Notes: generated from the letters alone by a model not told the origin. A DNA stretch of 64,000 bases from Streptomyces zingiberis (GCF_012034935.1 NZ_JAATEN010000016.1:89817-153816); one strand, 5' to 3'. Positions 48,029 through 57,872 are shown, counted from the stretch's first letter. Made by a program: numbers and translations.

Positions 48029-49186
48029 ATGAACTCCACCGGACCCACCGGACCCACCGGACCCACCGGACCCACCGGACCCGCCGGACCCACCGGACCC
48101 ACCGGACCCACCGCCCCGAGTCACGCCTCCCCCACCCCCGCCGGCCCGGCCGCGCCCGCCACCACCGGCCCCGCCTCCCCCGCCCCACCCGGGCCGGTGT
48201 CCCGTACCCGGTCCCAGGGCCCGGAACCGGTGGCCGAGTTGACGGTCCTCCGGAAGGAGCGGGCCGCCGACGGGGTGGTCGCGCTCACCCTCGGCCGTCC
48301 CGGCGGGGCGCCGCTGCCCGCCTGGGCCCCCGGCGCCCATGTGGACCTCGACCTCGGTGACGGGCTGGTCCGCCAGTACTCCCTGTGCGGCGACCCGGCC
48401 GACCGCGCCACCTGGCGGGTCGCCGTTCTGCGCGAGCGGGACGGGCGCGGCGGTTCGGCGTACGTCCACGAGCGGCTGGCGGAGGGCGGCCGCGTCCAGG
48501 TGCGGGGCCCGCGCAACCACTTCGCGCTGGAGCCCGCCGGCCGCTACCTGTTCGTGGCGGGCGGCATCGGCATCACCCCGCTGCTGCCCATGGTCGCCGC
48601 CGCCGAGGCGGCCGGCGCCGACTGGCGGCTGCTGTACGGCGGGCGGGCCCGGGCGTCCATGGCGTTCCTCGGTGAACTCGACCGCCACGGCGAGCGGGTG
48701 ACGGTCTGCCCGCAGGACGAGTACGGCCTGCTGGATCTGGCGGCCGCCCTCGCCGAGCCGGCCCCGGGCACCCTCGTCTACGCCTGCGGGCCGGAGCCGC
48801 TGCTGGCCGCCGTGGAACAGCGGTGCGGGGAGAGCTGGCCGCCGGGGGCACTGCGGCTGGAGCGCTTCCGCCGGGCCGACCCGGAACCGGCGGACGGCGC
48901 CGGGCCGCCGGCCGCCGACGAGGGGTTCGAGGTGGAGCTGGCCCTCTCCGGGAAGACGCTGCGGGTCGAGGCGGGCCGCTCGATCCTGGAGACGGTGGAG
49001 GAGGCCGGGGTGGACGTGCTCTCCTCCTGCCGCGAAGGCACCTGCGGCACCTGCGAGACGGACGTCCTGGAGGGCGAGCCGGACCACCGGGACGTCCTGC
49101 TCACCGAGGAGGAACGGGCGGCCGGGGACACCATGATGATCTGCGTCTCCCGCTGCCGCGGCGGGCGCCTGGTGCTGGATCTCTGA
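48029..49186 (+). CDS. VanB-like oxidoreductase with collagen-like N-terminus
   Basis: A 385-residue PDR/VanB family reductase. Residues 5-30 are Gly-Pro-Thr triplets and 31-68 are Pro/Ala-rich; the conserved enzyme starts near residue 70. FMN/FAD-binding RQYSLCGDP, NAD-binding GGIGITPLLPM and YACGPEPLL, and a C-terminal plant-type ferredoxin with SCREGTCGTCETD and a last Cys in MICVSRC. It takes electrons from NAD(P)H to the Rieske oxygenase two genes upstream. ATG at 48029 gives the full frame; an internal GTG near 48197 would skip the repeat, but no ribosome site is obvious there. Confidence 0.9.
   Translation: MNSTGPTGPTGPTGPTGPAGPTGPTGPTAPSHASPTPAGPAAPATTGPASPAPPGPVSRTRSQGPEPVAELTVLRKERAADGVVALTLGRPGGAPLPAWAPGAHVDLDLGDGLVRQYSLCGDPADRATWRVAVLRERDGRGGSAYVHERLAEGGRVQVRGPRNHFALEPAGRYLFVAGGIGITPLLPMVAAAEAAGADWRLLYGGRARASMAFLGELDRHGERVTVCPQDEYGLLDLAAALAEPAPGTLVYACGPEPLLAAVEQRCGESWPPGALRLERFRRADPEPADGAGPPAADEGFEVELALSGKTLRVEAGRSILETVEEAGVDVLSSCREGTCGTCETDVLEGEPDHRDVLLTEEERAAGDTMMICVSRCRGGRLVLDL
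48037..48114. repeat. Nonanucleotide repeat coding for Gly-Pro-Thr
   Basis: About nine units of CACCGGACC (one CGCCGGACC variant at 48082-48090, last unit diverged). Encodes the collagen-like (GPT)n head of the reductase. Likely to vary in copy number. Confidence 0.95.
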
Positions 49187-49413
49187 CCGGCCGGCGGAGG
49201 GCCGTGGAGCGGGGGCCCGGAGCCTGCGGGGTGCGGCGGGCCGTGGCCGTCCCGGGTTCGGGCGGGGACGGGCGCCGGGACGGGAAGAGGCGGAACGGCC
49301 GGAGGCAGGCCCGCCGGTGTCGGCGGTGGGCGGACGGCCGGGCGCCCGCTCCGCCCGTCACGTCAGGGCCTCCGACCGCTCCGTCCTCGTCCGGCCGGGT
49401 GGGCGGCTGCGTG

Positions 49414-49441
49414 CCCGGCCCCGCCGGCCGCCGGGGCCGGG
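49414..49441. terminator. Bidirectional hairpin between reductase and IclR gene
   Basis: Perfect 10-bp arms (49414-49423 and 49432-49441) with an 8-nt loop, between two convergent genes. It can serve both transcripts. Confidence 0.6.
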
Positions 49442-49464
49442 AGCGGCGCCCCGCGGCGCCGGCG

Positions 49465-50208
49465 TCACTCCGCCGCCCGTCCCAGCCGCCGCGAGATGCC
49501 CCGGGCCGCGACCCGTACCGCCGGCATCAGCGTGTGGGGGCGGGCCCCGGCGCTGGGCACCACCAGGGAGAGGGCCGCCGCCACGTCCCCGCCCGGCCCG
49601 CGCACGGGCACGGCGACGGAGAGGGCGTCCATGGTGATCTGCCGGTCGCTGACAGCGGCGTCGGCGCGGCGGACCTCCGCGAGCATCGCGCGCAGCCGCC
49701 GCGGATCGCGGACCGTCTTCTCCGTGAACCGCTCCAGCCGTCCCCGGCACACCTGGTCCTGCACGGCGGGCGGGCTGTGCGCGAGCAGCACCAGGCCGAC
49801 ACCGGTGGCGTGCAGCGGCCAGCGCCCGCCGACCCGGGTGCGCACACCGACGGCGGAGTGCCCGGTGATGCGTTCGACGTAGACGGCCTCGGTGCCGTCG
49901 CGGACGGCGAGCTGCACGTTCTCGTGGGTGGCCTCGTAGAGGTCCTCCATGAACGGCAGCGCGGCCTCACGGAGCCCGACGGGGCGCGGGGAGAGGGTCG
50001 CCACCTCCCACAGCCGCAGGCCGATCTGGTAACAGCCGCCGCCGTCGCGTTCCAGCGCCCCCCACTCGGTGAGCTGGGCGGCCAGCCGGTGGGCGGTGGC
50101 GAGGGGCAGCCCGGCGCGGTGGGCGAGGCCGGTGAGGGTGAGGACCCGGTGGCCGCTGTCGAAGGCGCCGAGCACGGCCAGCAGACGCGCCGCTACGGAC
50201 TCGCTCAC
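49465..50208 (-). CDS. IclR family transcriptional regulator
   Basis: A 247-residue IclR protein. N-terminal winged helix-turn-helix with LTLTGLAHRAGLPLATAHRL (about residues 22-41), then the effector domain with LYEATHENVQLAVRDG, HATGVGLVLLAH, ITMDALSVAVPVRGP. IclR proteins bind small ligands, often aromatic acids, and regulate nearby catabolic genes. GTG at 50208 has GGGGAG 7 nt upstream. It is convergent with the Rieske oxygenase-reductase operon, whose upstream region carries an IclR-type palindrome, so it is the likely regulator. No palindrome of that form was found before its own gene. Confidence 0.93.
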   Translation of the reverse strand: MSESVAARLLAVLGAFDSGHRVLTLTGLAHRAGLPLATAHRLAAQLTEWGALERDGGGCYQIGLRLWEVATLSPRPVGLREAALPFMEDLYEATHENVQLAVRDGTEAVYVERITGHSAVGVRTRVGGRWPLHATGVGLVLLAHSPPAVQDQVCRGRLERFTEKTVRDPRRLRAMLAEVRRADAAVSDRQITMDALSVAVPVRGPGGDVAAALSLVVPSAGARPHTLMPAVRVAARGISRRLGRAAE

Positions 50209-51081
50209 CCGCGGCTCCCCTCGTCCCTCGGCGGCCCCTCGGCCCGCCCCGGCCCCCACGGGCCCCTACCGGCCGCCGTCGGCGCGCCCGGAGCCCCCGG
50301 GGCTGTCAGGGCGGGCGGTCGGGGCAGGTCGGATGGCCAGGAGTCTGCCAGCCACCCGCGCCACCGGCCAGGCCGTCACCACCGGAAGCGACCCCGGCCG
50401 CCGCGGGAGCGGTCCACAGCGGCCGGGAGGCACCACGGTGCCGGGCCCCGCGTCAGCCCGGGCGCGGACGACGGCATCCCGCCGGAGCAACCGAGCGCGC
50501 CGAGCGGCGGGCTGGACACGGTCGTCGCGCACGGCGCGTGTCCAGCCGGAGATGCTCGTCACCATCGGCGGCCCAGGCGGGGCTTGTGCCACTTCCTCCG
50601 GGTTGATCCGGATACGGCGCGGTGGAAGCCGGCCGCGGCTTCGTCCCCTTGGCCTTGGCGCGCACGGCCGGCCTGATCAGGGGTCACACCCCTCCGGACG
50701 GCCTCTGCACCTCCGCCACCACATGCGCCCGCCCTCGCACCGCCGTCGGCCCCGGGCCGGAGAGATGGGGCAACTGGCACACCCCGAGCCTGACCGGAGC
50801 TCCTGCGCCCGGTGGCGGTAAGCCGAAACGACCCGCCGGGGAAAGGCGAACACTCAGGCGAGTTCCCGGTCAGCACGTCCCCGGGTTGCTCGAAGGCCCC
50901 CCATGGCACTGCTCGAGGTGGCCGCGGGCACTCGTCGTGATGCCGGTGACGTCCCACCAGGTGGCCGGCCGGGTGTCGCTCCGGGCGCGGAGGGGCCAGG
51001 ATGGCCCCCGGCGCACGCACCTGGCACACCGGCACACCATCCCGCACCCTCCACCGCAGTCACCGGACGAGGAGCCCGAAC
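50209..51081. other. Long gene-free region
   Basis: 873 bp between divergent genes. Frames are open on both strands but none shows a family match or a convincing start, and compositional evenness is less than for real genes (for example around 50580-50790). It may contain a decayed gene plus two promoters. Confidence 0.35.
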
Positions 51082-51975
51082 GTGTTGAGAAGCGCTTGGG
51101 GAACGTTACGCACGAGACCGGGGAAGGCCCTGCTCGCGGCCGTCCTCTCGCTGTCCTTCGCCACCGCCGCCGCGCCCGCCGCCCCGGCGCACGGCCCGGC
51201 CCCCGGCCCCCGCTCCGGTCCCGGCCCCGGGAAGACCTCCGGCCGGCACGCCACTCCCTGCCCCCGCCTCGCCGCACGGACGCCGCTGTTCTGCGAGGAC
51301 TTCGAGTCCCTGCCCACCGGCCCGGCCGTGAGCCGCCGCTGGCGGACCGAGAACGCGAACGGCACGCTCACCGTGGAGCGGCAGCGCCCGGGCCGGGGGG
51401 TCCACCGCCCCGGGAAGGCGCTGCGCGTCCGCACCGAGGGCAACGGCAAGGCCTTTCTCGTGGTGGACGGGCTCACGCCGCCCGGGAACAGTTTCTGGGG
51501 CCGGGCCCGGCTCCGCGTCGCGGAGTTCCCCACCGCCCCCGACTGGGCGCACTGGACGATGGTCGAGGCGACCGGGGAGGGCCCGGGCTTCGTCCGCCCG
51601 CTGGGCGGGCAGTACGTGCCCTCGGTGGACGCCAACCTGTGGGGCGTCGGCTCGGACGGCGGGCCCACCGGCGACTGGACGGCCTGGCGGGAGTCGGCGC
51701 CCGCGCGGGCGGGCCGCTGGGTGTGCGCGGAATGGCGCATGGACGCGACGGACAACCGGATCGAGGTGTGGTTCGACGGCCGGCCGCAGCCCGACCTGAC
51801 GGTGAGCACCCGCGACCACGGCGGGGCGGACCCGGGGACCGACTTCGTCTTCCCCCGGTTCGGCACGGTGAAGTTCGGCTGGCAGCTCTACCAGCCGGAC
51901 CCCGCCCCCGGGCGCTTCGACGTCCTCCTGGACGACCTGGCCCTCGCCCCGGAACGGGTGGGCTGCCCTCGCTGA
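51082..51975 (+). CDS. Secreted concanavalin A-like (Cip1-like) protein
   Basis: A 297-residue exported protein. The signal peptide is clear (basic N-terminus, ALLAAVLSLSFATAAAPA core, Ala-x-Ala near residue 35). After a Pro-rich stretch, the domain opens with LFCEDFESLPTGP, includes WGRARLRVAEFP, WTMVEATG, WVCAEWRMDATDNRIEVWFDG and ends FDVLLDDLALAPERVGC. The ED-FE-S-P-x-G start and the alternating beta pattern suggest a concanavalin A-like jelly-roll of the Cip1 or polysaccharide-lyase/lectin type; enzyme activity is unknown. GTG at 51082 has GAGGAG 8 nt upstream. Convergent with the peptide-export operon. Confidence 0.75.
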   Translation: MLRSAWGTLRTRPGKALLAAVLSLSFATAAAPAAPAHGPAPGPRSGPGPGKTSGRHATPCPRLAARTPLFCEDFESLPTGPAVSRRWRTENANGTLTVERQRPGRGVHRPGKALRVRTEGNGKAFLVVDGLTPPGNSFWGRARLRVAEFPTAPDWAHWTMVEATGEGPGFVRPLGGQYVPSVDANLWGVGSDGGPTGDWTAWRESAPARAGRWVCAEWRMDATDNRIEVWFDGRPQPDLTVSTRDHGGADPGTDFVFPRFGTVKFGWQLYQPDPAPGRFDVLLDDLALAPERVGCPR

Positions 51976-52051
51976 CCGTCCCCGACCGCCTCTGACCACC
52001 CCTGACCACCCCTGATCGGTACCCGATGCCCGGCGCCCACGGGGTCCGGTG

Positions 52052-52086
52052 GAGCCGGCGGCCGGGCCGGGCCTGGCCGCCGGCTC
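52052..52086 (-). terminator. Hairpin at end of peptide-export operon
   Basis: Perfect 12-bp arms (52052-52063 and 52075-52086) with an 11-nt loop. It overlaps the stop codon of the last transporter gene. Three CTGACCACCCC-type repeats lie just beyond (51990-52016). Probably serves both convergent transcripts. Confidence 0.65.
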
Positions 52087-55000
52087 AGTGGATCTGCCGC
52101 CGCACCAGTTCGTGGAAGAGCCCGGTGGTGTCGGCGAGCAGCGTGGCGGGCGGGCCCTCCTGGACGACGCGGCCCGCGTCCATGACGACGATCCGGTCCG
52201 CGTCCATGACGGTGGAGAGCCGGTGGGCGATGACCACGCGGGTGGCGTTGAGGGCGCGGGTGGACTCGGTGACGACGCGCTGGGTCTCGTTGTCCAGCGC
52301 GCTGGTGGCCTCGTCGAAGAAGAGGATCCGCGGGCGGCGGATGAGCGCCTGGGCGATCATCAGCCGCTGGCGCTGGCCGCCGGAGACGGTGCCGCCGCCG
52401 TCGGAGAGCACGGTGTGCATGCCCATCGGCATCCGCCGGATGTCCTCCGCGAGCCCGGCGAGCCGTGCGGCCTCCCACGCCTCCTCCAGGGTGTAGGTGC
52501 CGGTGCCGCGGATGCAGTCCAGCACGGAGCCGGAGAAGGGCTGGGAGTTCTGCAGGACGACCCCGCACTGGAGACGGACGGCGGCCTGGTCGAGGGCGGC
52601 GAGGTCCTGGCCGTCGTAGAGCACCTCGCCGGCGTCGGGCCGGTCGAAGCCGATCAGCAGCCGCAGCAGGGTGGACTTGCCGCAGCCGCTGGCGCCGACG
52701 ATCGCCACGAACTCGCCGGGCTCCACCCGGAAGGAGACGCCGTCCAGCACCAGCGGGCCGTCGCCGGAGTAGCGGAAGGAGAGACGGCGCGCCTCGATGG
52801 CGCCGCTGAGCTCACCGGGCCGGGTGGAGCCGCCGCGGACCTCGGGCACCGCCTGGAACACCGGCCGGACCTGTTCGAACATCGGCAGGACGGCGGCGGC
52901 GGAGATCAGCGCGCCGGTGAGCTGGGTGACGGCGCCGAGCATCATCGTCACGGCGGTGTTGAAGGTGAGGAACCCGGAGGGGGACAGGGCGCCCCGGGCG
53001 GGGCCGGCCAGCAGCATGAACAGCGTCAGCAGGGAGAGCGGCAGGGCGACCGCGTTGAGGACGGTGATGAGGTTCTTCACCCGCCCCACCCGCTGCTGGA
53101 GTTCGCGGCTGCGGGCGAACTCCCCCGCCCAGGCGGCGTAGGCGAAGCTCTCGGCGGCGGCGACCCGCAGCTTGGGCAGTCCGCGCAGGGTCTGGAACGC
53201 CTGGTTGTTGAGCTTGTTGGTGAGCACGACCAGCCGCCGCTGGTAGCGCAGCTGCCACAGCCCGAGGGCGAGGAAGACGGCGGCGATGACGGTGAGCAGG
53301 GAGAGCGCGACCAGCGCCAGCGGCACGCTGTAGACCAGCAGCAGGACGAGGCTGACGCCACCCATGGTGCCGGCCTGCAACACGGTGGAGCTGATCCCGG
53401 AGAGCACCCGGCGGATCGCGCTGATGCCCATGGCGGCGCTGGCCAGCTCGCCGGTGGAGCGTTCGGCGAAGAAGCGGGTCGGCAGGCGCAGCAGCCGGTC
53501 CCAGACGGCCGGCTGCAAGGTGGCCTCGACGCGCCCCTCCATACGGAGGATGGAGATGTTCTGCAACAGCAGGAAGGCGGCCGCGAGAACCGCACCGACG
53601 ATCAGCGCCAGCGAGGTCTGGACGATCAGCCCGGTCTCGGCGGCGGGGACGAACTCGCCGAGCACCTTCCCGGTGGCGACGGGCACCAGGGCGCCCAGCG
53701 CGACGGCGACGAGGCCGCCGAGCGCGAGATTGCGCAGGTCCACCCGGGTGCCGCGGAGGGCGAAGAGCAGCAGCCGCCAGGCCGGCTGGGGCCGGTCGGG
53801 CAGCGGGCGGTAGAACATGACGGCGCGCGGTTCGAGATCCCCGGCGTTGTCCCCGCCGAGCCGCTCGCGGGTGCCGTCGGCGTCCACGGCCTCGTAGCGG
53901 CCGCGGCGCCACAGCAGGGCCACGGGTGACCCGTCGTCGGCCCAGCGGCCCACCAGCGGCCCGGTGTTCTCGCGCCACCAGGCGCCGCCGAGCCGGATGT
54001 CGCGGGTACGGAAACGGGAGGCGAGCGCGACGCGCTCCACCGGGTCGAGGCGGGCGCCGGCCCCGGAACCGCCCGCGTCCCCCGGGGCCGCCACGGGGAT
54101 CCGGGCCGCGGCGGCCACCCGGTGGCAGACGGCGAGGGTCGCGTCGTCGGAGGTGCTCACCGCGCCGGGCGGGCCGGGCAGCGTGGAGCGGCGCCGGGGG
54201 CGGCCGATGGAGGCGAGCAGGGCCCGGTCGGCGCGTTCCCGCTCCGCCTCCCCCGCGCGGAGGCCGGCGGCGGTGCGGTCCTCGTGGGCGCGTTCCAGCC
54301 GTTCGATCCACCGGTCGAGGGCGGTGAGCAGCCGCACCTGCTGGTTGACCATGGTCTGCCAGAGAGAGCCGTCGATGAGGAGTTCGGCGGCGGTCTCCGC
54401 GCCGTAGACCGAGCCGTACTGCACGCTGCCGGGGGTGAGGGACATCCACAGGATGTTCTCGTCGCCGAACTCGGGCTCCCCGGCGGCCGGTCCGGCCCCG
54501 CCGTCCGGGGCCCCGCCGTCGCCGGGGGCTCCCGCGCCGTCCGCGCCGAGCGTGGGGTGCTGCTCGCCGAAGGGGGCCTCGAACAGGACCCGCAGGCTGC
54601 GTCCGTAGCCGCGGGCGAAGGCGTCGTCCAGCGGGCTGAGGGCCGGCTCGTGTCCGGGGTGGGTCCAGGAGCCGCCCTGGGCGGCGCCCGCGGCGTCGCC
54701 GTGGGGGTGCCAGGCACCGTAGGAGTCCTGGTACCAGCCGCCCTGGCCCGCCGGCCCCGCCCCGGGGTATGTCTCCGGGGAGTCGCCGTACGCGGTGTGA
54801 CCGCCGTACGGGCCGTACGGGCTCCCGGCGCCGGCGGCCGGGGCACCGTAGCCGGGCAGGAGTTCGCGGAGCTGGATCCGGCGCAGGGCGCAGCCCTGCA
54901 ACGGGCGGCCGACCAGGGTGTGACGGGGGCCTCCGGAGGGGCCGAGCAGCAGGGTGCCCGTCTCCAGCCGGCCGAGGAAGTGCCAGTGGCCCTCCTGGCC

Positions 55001-55417
55001 GGCGTCGACGGCGAAGAGGTCCATGGCGCCATAGGTCACCAGCCACAGCGTCTGCGGGCCGCCGAGGTCGAGGCTGCGGCTGCCGCTGTGGTCGACGGGT
55101 GCGCCGAGGCCGCCCAGGTGGGCGACGACGACATCGTCGGCGGCGGCGGCGGCGCCGACGCCGGCGCCGGCGCCCGCCGTGGCGCCGGGTCCGGTGGGGG
55201 CGCCACTGGCTGTGGTGGCGGCGGTGCCGGTGGGCCCGGCCCAGGCGGCGCCCGGAACGGCGCCCGGGGCCGTGCCGCCGGGGTGGTGGCCGGGGCCGGG
55301 GGTCCCGGAGCCCTCGGAGATCCCCGGGGTCCCGGCACCGGCCGGTGCCCCGGCGTGCCCGTCGGCTCCGGGTCCGGGCACGGCCCCGCCCCAGGGGGCC
55401 GGATCTGGTGTCGTCAT
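52085..55417 (-). CDS. NHLM-type bacteriocin export ABC permease/ATPase
   Basis: A 1110-residue ABC exporter of the NHLM/NHLP peptide-export type (second ABC protein). Residues 1-90 are low-complexity. Residues 90-200 form the cyclic-nucleotide-binding-like domain (LFAVDAGQEGHWHFLGRLETG) typical of the group. Then comes a transmembrane domain with six helices and the nucleotide-binding domain: Walker A GASGCGKSTLLRLL, signature SGGQRQRLMIAQAL, Walker B ILFFDEATSAL, H-loop AHRLST. It has no C39 peptidase. It lies 10 bp after the C39/ABC gene and is the last gene of the minus-strand operon. Confidence 0.92.
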   Translation of the reverse strand: MTTPDPAPWGGAVPGPGADGHAGAPAGAGTPGISEGSGTPGPGHHPGGTAPGAVPGAAWAGPTGTAATTASGAPTGPGATAGAGAGVGAAAAADDVVVAHLGGLGAPVDHSGSRSLDLGGPQTLWLVTYGAMDLFAVDAGQEGHWHFLGRLETGTLLLGPSGGPRHTLVGRPLQGCALRRIQLRELLPGYGAPAAGAGSPYGPYGGHTAYGDSPETYPGAGPAGQGGWYQDSYGAWHPHGDAAGAAQGGSWTHPGHEPALSPLDDAFARGYGRSLRVLFEAPFGEQHPTLGADGAGAPGDGGAPDGGAGPAAGEPEFGDENILWMSLTPGSVQYGSVYGAETAAELLIDGSLWQTMVNQQVRLLTALDRWIERLERAHEDRTAAGLRAGEAERERADRALLASIGRPRRRSTLPGPPGAVSTSDDATLAVCHRVAAAARIPVAAPGDAGGSGAGARLDPVERVALASRFRTRDIRLGGAWWRENTGPLVGRWADDGSPVALLWRRGRYEAVDADGTRERLGGDNAGDLEPRAVMFYRPLPDRPQPAWRLLLFALRGTRVDLRNLALGGLVAVALGALVPVATGKVLGEFVPAAETGLIVQTSLALIVGAVLAAAFLLLQNISILRMEGRVEATLQPAVWDRLLRLPTRFFAERSTGELASAAMGISAIRRVLSGISSTVLQAGTMGGVSLVLLLVYSVPLALVALSLLTVIAAVFLALGLWQLRYQRRLVVLTNKLNNQAFQTLRGLPKLRVAAAESFAYAAWAGEFARSRELQQRVGRVKNLITVLNAVALPLSLLTLFMLLAGPARGALSPSGFLTFNTAVTMMLGAVTQLTGALISAAAVLPMFEQVRPVFQAVPEVRGGSTRPGELSGAIEARRLSFRYSGDGPLVLDGVSFRVEPGEFVAIVGASGCGKSTLLRLLIGFDRPDAGEVLYDGQDLAALDQAAVRLQCGVVLQNSQPFSGSVLDCIRGTGTYTLEEAWEAARLAGLAEDIRRMPMGMHTVLSDGGGTVSGGQRQRLMIAQALIRRPRILFFDEATSALDNETQRVVTESTRALNATRVVIAHRLSTVMDADRIVVMDAGRVVQEGPPATLLADTTGLFHELVRRQIH

Positions 55418-55427
55418 GGTGGCGCTC

Positions 55428-57872
55428 TCAGTGCTCCCGGACCAGCGCGGCGTACGCCCCGCCGGCGGTGACGAGTTCCTCGTGCCGGCCGCGTTCCACG
55501 ACCGTGCCCCGGTCCAGGACGACGATCTCGTCGCTGTCCCGTACGGTGCTCAGCCGGTGCGCGATGACCACGCAGGCGCAGCCGCGCCGCCGCAGGTTGT
55601 CGATGATGACCTGCTCGGTCTCCGCGTCGAGCGCGCTGGTCACCTCGTCGAGGACGAGGACGCTGGGGCGGCGGGCGAGGGCACGGGCGATCTCCAGCCG
55701 CTGCCGCTGCCCCCCGGAGAAGTTGCGGCCGTCCTGCTCGACGCGGCTGTGGATGCCGCCGGGGCGGCGGGCGACCACGTCGTACACGGCGGCGTCGCGG
55801 AGGGCCGCGGTCACCGCCTCCTCGGGGACGGAGGGGTCCCAGAGCGCGACGTTGTCCCGCACGGTGCCCTCGAAGAGGAAGACGTCCTGGTCGACGAAGG
55901 AGACGGAGGCGGACAGCGCGGAGCGCGGGATCTCGTCCAGCCGCACCCCGTCGATGCGGATGACGCCCTCCCAGGGCCGGTAGAGGCCCGAGATCAGCCG
56001 GGAGACGGTGGACTTGCCGCTGCCGGAGCCGCCGACGAGGGCGACCTGGCGGCCGGGCCCGACGTCCAGGGAGAAACCGGACAGCAGCGGCTTGTCCAGC
56101 GGGCTGTAGCCGAAGGTGACGTTCTCCAGCGTCACGTGGCCGCGCAGCCGCCGGGTGTCCTCGGGCGGCTCGCGCCGGGTGTAGAGGGGGTCGGCGGGGA
56201 AGTTCTCGACGTCCTTCAGCCGGGCCAGGTCGGCGGCGAAGTCCTGGAGCCGGCCGGCGACGCCGTTGAGCCGGGTGATGGGCGCGGTGAAGTTGGTGAC
56301 CAGCGCCTGGAAGGCGACGAGCAGGCCGATGGAGACGGCGCCCTCCACGGCCCGCTGCCCGCCGATGAGCAGGATCAGCGCGCTGTTGAGGGTGGCGAGG
56401 GTGGGCGCGACCACCGCGAGGGCTGCGCTGGGGACGCCGAGCCGCTGCTGGGTGTCGAGGGTGGTGGCGTGCTGCCCGGCCCAGCGGCGGAACCAGCCGT
56501 CCTCGCCTCCGGTGGCCTTCATGGTCTCGATGAGCTGGAGGCCGCTGTAGGAGGTGTTGGTGAGGCGGGCGCTGTCGGCGCGCAGCTTCTGGGTGCCGAC
56601 GGCCCGCAGCCGCATCACCACGCGGAGGGCGATCACGTTCGCCAGGGCGATGCCGATGCCGACCCCGGTGAGCTGCGGGTCGTAGGACCACAGCAGCACG
56701 GCGTAGAGCACCACCACGACGACGTCCACCCCGGCGGCGGCGAGGTCGCGGGCGAGGGTCTCGGCGACGGTGTCGTTGGACTGCAGCCGCTGGACGAGGT
56801 CGGCGGGGTTGCGCTGGGAGTAGAAGGTGACCGGCAGCCGCAGCAGATGGCGGAAGAAGCGGGCGCTGCCCAGGGTGGAGGCGATGATGCGCCCGCGCAG
56901 CAGATTGGCCTGCTGCAGCCAGGTGAGCACGGCGATGAGCGCGACGGTGGTGCCCATGGCGGCGAAGAGCACGCCGAGCACCGACGTCTGGTCGCCGAAG
57001 AGGAACATGTCGATATAGGTACGGCTGAGGGCGGGGACGGCCGCCCCGGTGAGGACCAGGAGGAAGCTGGCGACGAGCGCGGCGAGCATGGTGCCGCTGG
57101 TGCCGCGGAGCCGCGCGGGCATCGCGCCGGCCACCCCCGGCCTGCGCCCGCCGCGGCGGAATCCCTCCCCGGGCTCGAAGACGAGGACGACGCCGGTGAA
57201 GCTGGTGTCGAAGTCCTCCGGGGTGATGTGACGGCGGCCGCGGGCCGGGTCGTTGATGCGGACCATGCGGCGGCCGAGGCGGCGGACCGTCCCCTCGTAG
57301 ACCACGTAGTGGTTGAACTCCCAGAAGAGGATGGCCGGGGCGTTCACCTCGGCGAGCGCCTCGGGCTCCATCTGCATGCCCTTGGCGGTCAGGCCGTAAC
57401 TCCGGGCGGCCTTGAGGATGTTGGCGGCCCGGGAGCCGTCCCGGGAGACACCGCAGGCGATGCGGAGTTCCTCCAGCGGGACGTGGCGGCCGTAGTGGCC
57501 GAGGACCATGGCGAGCGACGCGGCACCGCACTCCACGGCCTCCATCTGGAGGACGACGGGGCTGCGCGCGGCGCGGCCGGGCCTGGGGCGCCGCCCCGGG
57601 CCGCCACGCCGGTCCCGGCGGCCACGCCTGCCGTGTCCGGCGCCGGGGGACCCGCCGCGGGCGCGGTCGGCGCGGCGGCGCCCGCCGGTGGCCGGGCGGC
57701 GGGCCGGGCCGTCCGCGGCGGGCCGGGGGCCCGGCGGGGCGGGGGCGGGCCGCCCGGCTGCGGCGGGCGCTCCGGAGCCCGAGGGCCCCGGTGTGCCGGT
57801 GGGCCCGGTGGAGTCCGAAGATCCGCCGGAGCCCGAAGAGCCTGAAGCGGTGGTCTCGTGCGGTGTGGTCAT
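55428..57872 (-). CDS. C39 peptidase / ABC exporter, NHLM type
   Basis: An 814-residue peptidase-containing ABC transporter. After about 100 low-complexity residues comes the C39 cysteine protease domain with Cys115 (MEAVECGAASLAMVLGHYG) and His188 (FNHYVVYEG), which cuts leaders after Gly-Gly. Then come six transmembrane helices and the ATPase with Walker A GGSGSGKSTVSRL, signature SGGQRQRLEIARAL and Walker B VLVLDEVTSAL. It would remove the leader of the peptide at 58895-59101 and export the core. ATG at 57872 overlaps the fusion-protein stop by 4 nt. Confidence 0.94.
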   Translation of the reverse strand: MTTPHETTASGSSGSGGSSDSTGPTGTPGPSGSGAPAAAGRPAPAPPGPRPAADGPARRPATGGRRRADRARGGSPGAGHGRRGRRDRRGGPGRRPRPGRAARSPVVLQMEAVECGAASLAMVLGHYGRHVPLEELRIACGVSRDGSRAANILKAARSYGLTAKGMQMEPEALAEVNAPAILFWEFNHYVVYEGTVRRLGRRMVRINDPARGRRHITPEDFDTSFTGVVLVFEPGEGFRRGGRRPGVAGAMPARLRGTSGTMLAALVASFLLVLTGAAVPALSRTYIDMFLFGDQTSVLGVLFAAMGTTVALIAVLTWLQQANLLRGRIIASTLGSARFFRHLLRLPVTFYSQRNPADLVQRLQSNDTVAETLARDLAAAGVDVVVVVLYAVLLWSYDPQLTGVGIGIALANVIALRVVMRLRAVGTQKLRADSARLTNTSYSGLQLIETMKATGGEDGWFRRWAGQHATTLDTQQRLGVPSAALAVVAPTLATLNSALILLIGGQRAVEGAVSIGLLVAFQALVTNFTAPITRLNGVAGRLQDFAADLARLKDVENFPADPLYTRREPPEDTRRLRGHVTLENVTFGYSPLDKPLLSGFSLDVGPGRQVALVGGSGSGKSTVSRLISGLYRPWEGVIRIDGVRLDEIPRSALSASVSFVDQDVFLFEGTVRDNVALWDPSVPEEAVTAALRDAAVYDVVARRPGGIHSRVEQDGRNFSGGQRQRLEIARALARRPSVLVLDEVTSALDAETEQVIIDNLRRRGCACVVIAHRLSTVRDSDEIVVLDRGTVVERGRHEELVTAGGAYAALVREH

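Noticed and set aside
48037..48114. Possible CRISPR or direct-repeat origin
   Set aside because: Contiguous nonamers coding for Gly-Pro-Thr; no spacers and no AT-rich element.
52049..53929. Plus-strand frame opposite the second ABC gene
   Set aside because: Antisense low-complexity frame; the opposite strand carries Walker A, signature and Walker B motifs.
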